Origin: Fredinandcohnia onubensis
GTDB taxonomy: Bacteria; Bacillota; Bacilli; Bacillales; Bacillaceae_L
NCBI RefSeq assembly: GCF_002734285.1
Contig: NZ_NSEA01000010.1
Span: 1 to 52,928 of the forward strand
Direction of reading: 5' to 3'
DNA length: 52,928 bases
A program made the position numbers and the translations under genes. The stretch's first letter is position 1; every line of letters starts with the position of its first letter. This document shows positions 52,172-52,928 of this stretch, piece by piece. Below the pieces are notes generated by a model. It saw only the letters and a list, made by a program, of their open reading frames with translations. It ran no database searches and had not been told where the DNA came from.

Positions 52172-52928
52172 ACAATTATAAAAATAACGAACAGTTATAA
52201 TTTAATTTATTTAGTAATCTATGATGAAAGGGAGCTAGTTTGTGTATGTCTAAGTTTAAAAAGTTTGAATGCATCTTTAAAGGAGTTATCCACGGAACTT
52301 CGTTACTACTTAATCTGTTCAGAACTTAAAATGGGCATGTAGCAGTTCTTTACGTTCCCATTTCCTCCAACTCAATCTCCAAAAGGGAATGATTAACCGC
52401 CTTGCGGTATAGCAATTATTAATTTTCGATTCTTGGTGGTATACCGTTTAGTCAGTATTTGGTATACAATTTATCGTTTTTCGAGATAGCAATATACCGT
52501 TTATGCCGTTTGCGGTATTTATGACATTTGCTGTATAGTATTTATTGTTTTGCGATTTGACAATATACCGTTTAGACTCTTTGCGGTATAGCATTTATCG
52601 TTTTTCGATATGACAATATACCGATTAGGCCGTTTGCGGTATAGCATTTATTGTTTTGCGATATGGCAATATACCGATTAGGCCGTTTGCGGTATAGCAT
52701 TTATTGTTTTGCGATATGGCAATATACCGATTAGGCCATTAACGGTATAGCACTTATTGTTTCTCAATATGACGCTATACCGTTTAAGCTATTTGCGGTA
52801 TATCATTTATTGTTTCTCAACCTCCTGATATACCGCAAACCAACGCTTGTGTTTCCTTTATCAACTCATTCGGACAGCATGGTTCTAAAATTAATCTTTA
52901 AAACACAAAAAAAGACCAACCATAACGG
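52172..52928. other. 757-bp non-coding end of the window
   Basis: 52172-52403 is A/T-rich and holds only a 27-codon ORF (52246-52329) of no clear meaning. 52404-52847 is a 53-bp tandem array. After it, 52905-52920 reads on minus as GGTTGGTC followed by seven T: the right arm of a terminator whose other arm lies outside the window. By B. subtilis synteny the neighbour is an rRNA operon. Confidence 0.6.
52404..52847. repeat. Tandem array of about eight 53-bp units
   Basis: Units start at 52404, 52459, 52530, 52583, 52636, 52689, 52742 and 52795. The last six steps are exactly 53 bp, the first step is 55 bp, and the second is 71 bp (53 plus an 18-bp insert, 52512-52529). Typical unit: GCGGTATAGCATTTATTG then TTTTGCGATATGGCAA then TATACCGATTAGGCCGTTT. 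CGGTATA and TATACCG alternate, so each unit can fold by itself or with its neighbour. The two units starting at 52636 and 52689 are nearly identical; the edges are diverged. Confidence 0.9.

Noticed and set aside
52246-52329. 27-codon ORF on plus (MSKFKKFECIF...)
   Set aside because: GGGAG is 11 nt away and the peptide is not recognised; too short to support without conservation.
52404-52847. CRISPR array
   Set aside because: The repeats are contiguous 53-bp units with no unique spacers, and no cas genes are present.

Overview
The window is a core-chromosome segment of an endospore-forming, low-GC Gram-positive bacterium of the Bacillaceae (Bacillus in the broad sense). Gene order follows the origin-proximal lysS to csfB region of Bacillus subtilis almost gene for gene, read backwards, so nearly every gene is on the minus strand. 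Only abrB and a two-tRNA unit are on plus. Sporulation genes (spoIIE, spoVT, spoVG, sspF, yabG, fin, csfB, yabP/yabQ, yabT) place it among spore formers. Genus and species cannot be fixed from the sequence alone.

Layout, left to right. 1-262: an rRNA-operon promoter and leader reading out of the left edge. 263-5515: lysS, then the folate cluster pabA-folP-folB-folK-yazB-dusB; pabB and pabC are absent. 5697-13522: cysK, a PrsA-like foldase, hslO, coaX, ftsH, hpt, tilS. 13586-17885: the sporulation genes yabT, yabS and spoIIE. 18125-18590: a plus-strand tRNA-Met/tRNA-Glu unit preceded by a truncated tRNA-Met copy. 18709-24666: yabR, divIC, yabQ, yabP, rqcP, mazG-type yabN, the yabM flippase, spoVT. 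24899-31244: mfd, fin, pth, ctc, prs. 31262-35905: glmU, spoVG, ridA, purR, ispE, sspF. 36069-43485: veg, yabG, rsmA, rnmV, yabE, tatD, metS. 43996-44280: abrB. 44328-52120: rsmI, yazA, yabB, yabA, ricT, holB, yaaR, darA, tmk, yaaO, csfB. 52404-52847: a 53-bp tandem repeat array.

Housekeeping genes (translation, folate, purine and nucleotide supply, replication initiation control, DNA repair, cell-wall precursors) are interleaved with sporulation genes that have their own promoters. I can read promoter matches for sigma-A (rrn, tRNA, yabR, veg, yabE, abrB), sigma-A with Spo0A-type 21-bp spacing (spoIIE), sigma-H (spoVG), sigma-F (csfB), sigma-G (spoVT), sigma-K (yabG), a sigma-B-like site (ctc) and a sigma-E -10 (yabP).

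No prophage, CRISPR array, insertion sequence or new defence cassette is visible. The unexplained content is intergenic: two copies of a structured repeat placed the same way just upstream of glmU and yaaR; a long inverted-repeat element at 39135-39249 with a truncated relative near 43572; four exact Spo0A heptamers in the metS-abrB gap; the broken tRNA duplication; and the terminal tandem array.
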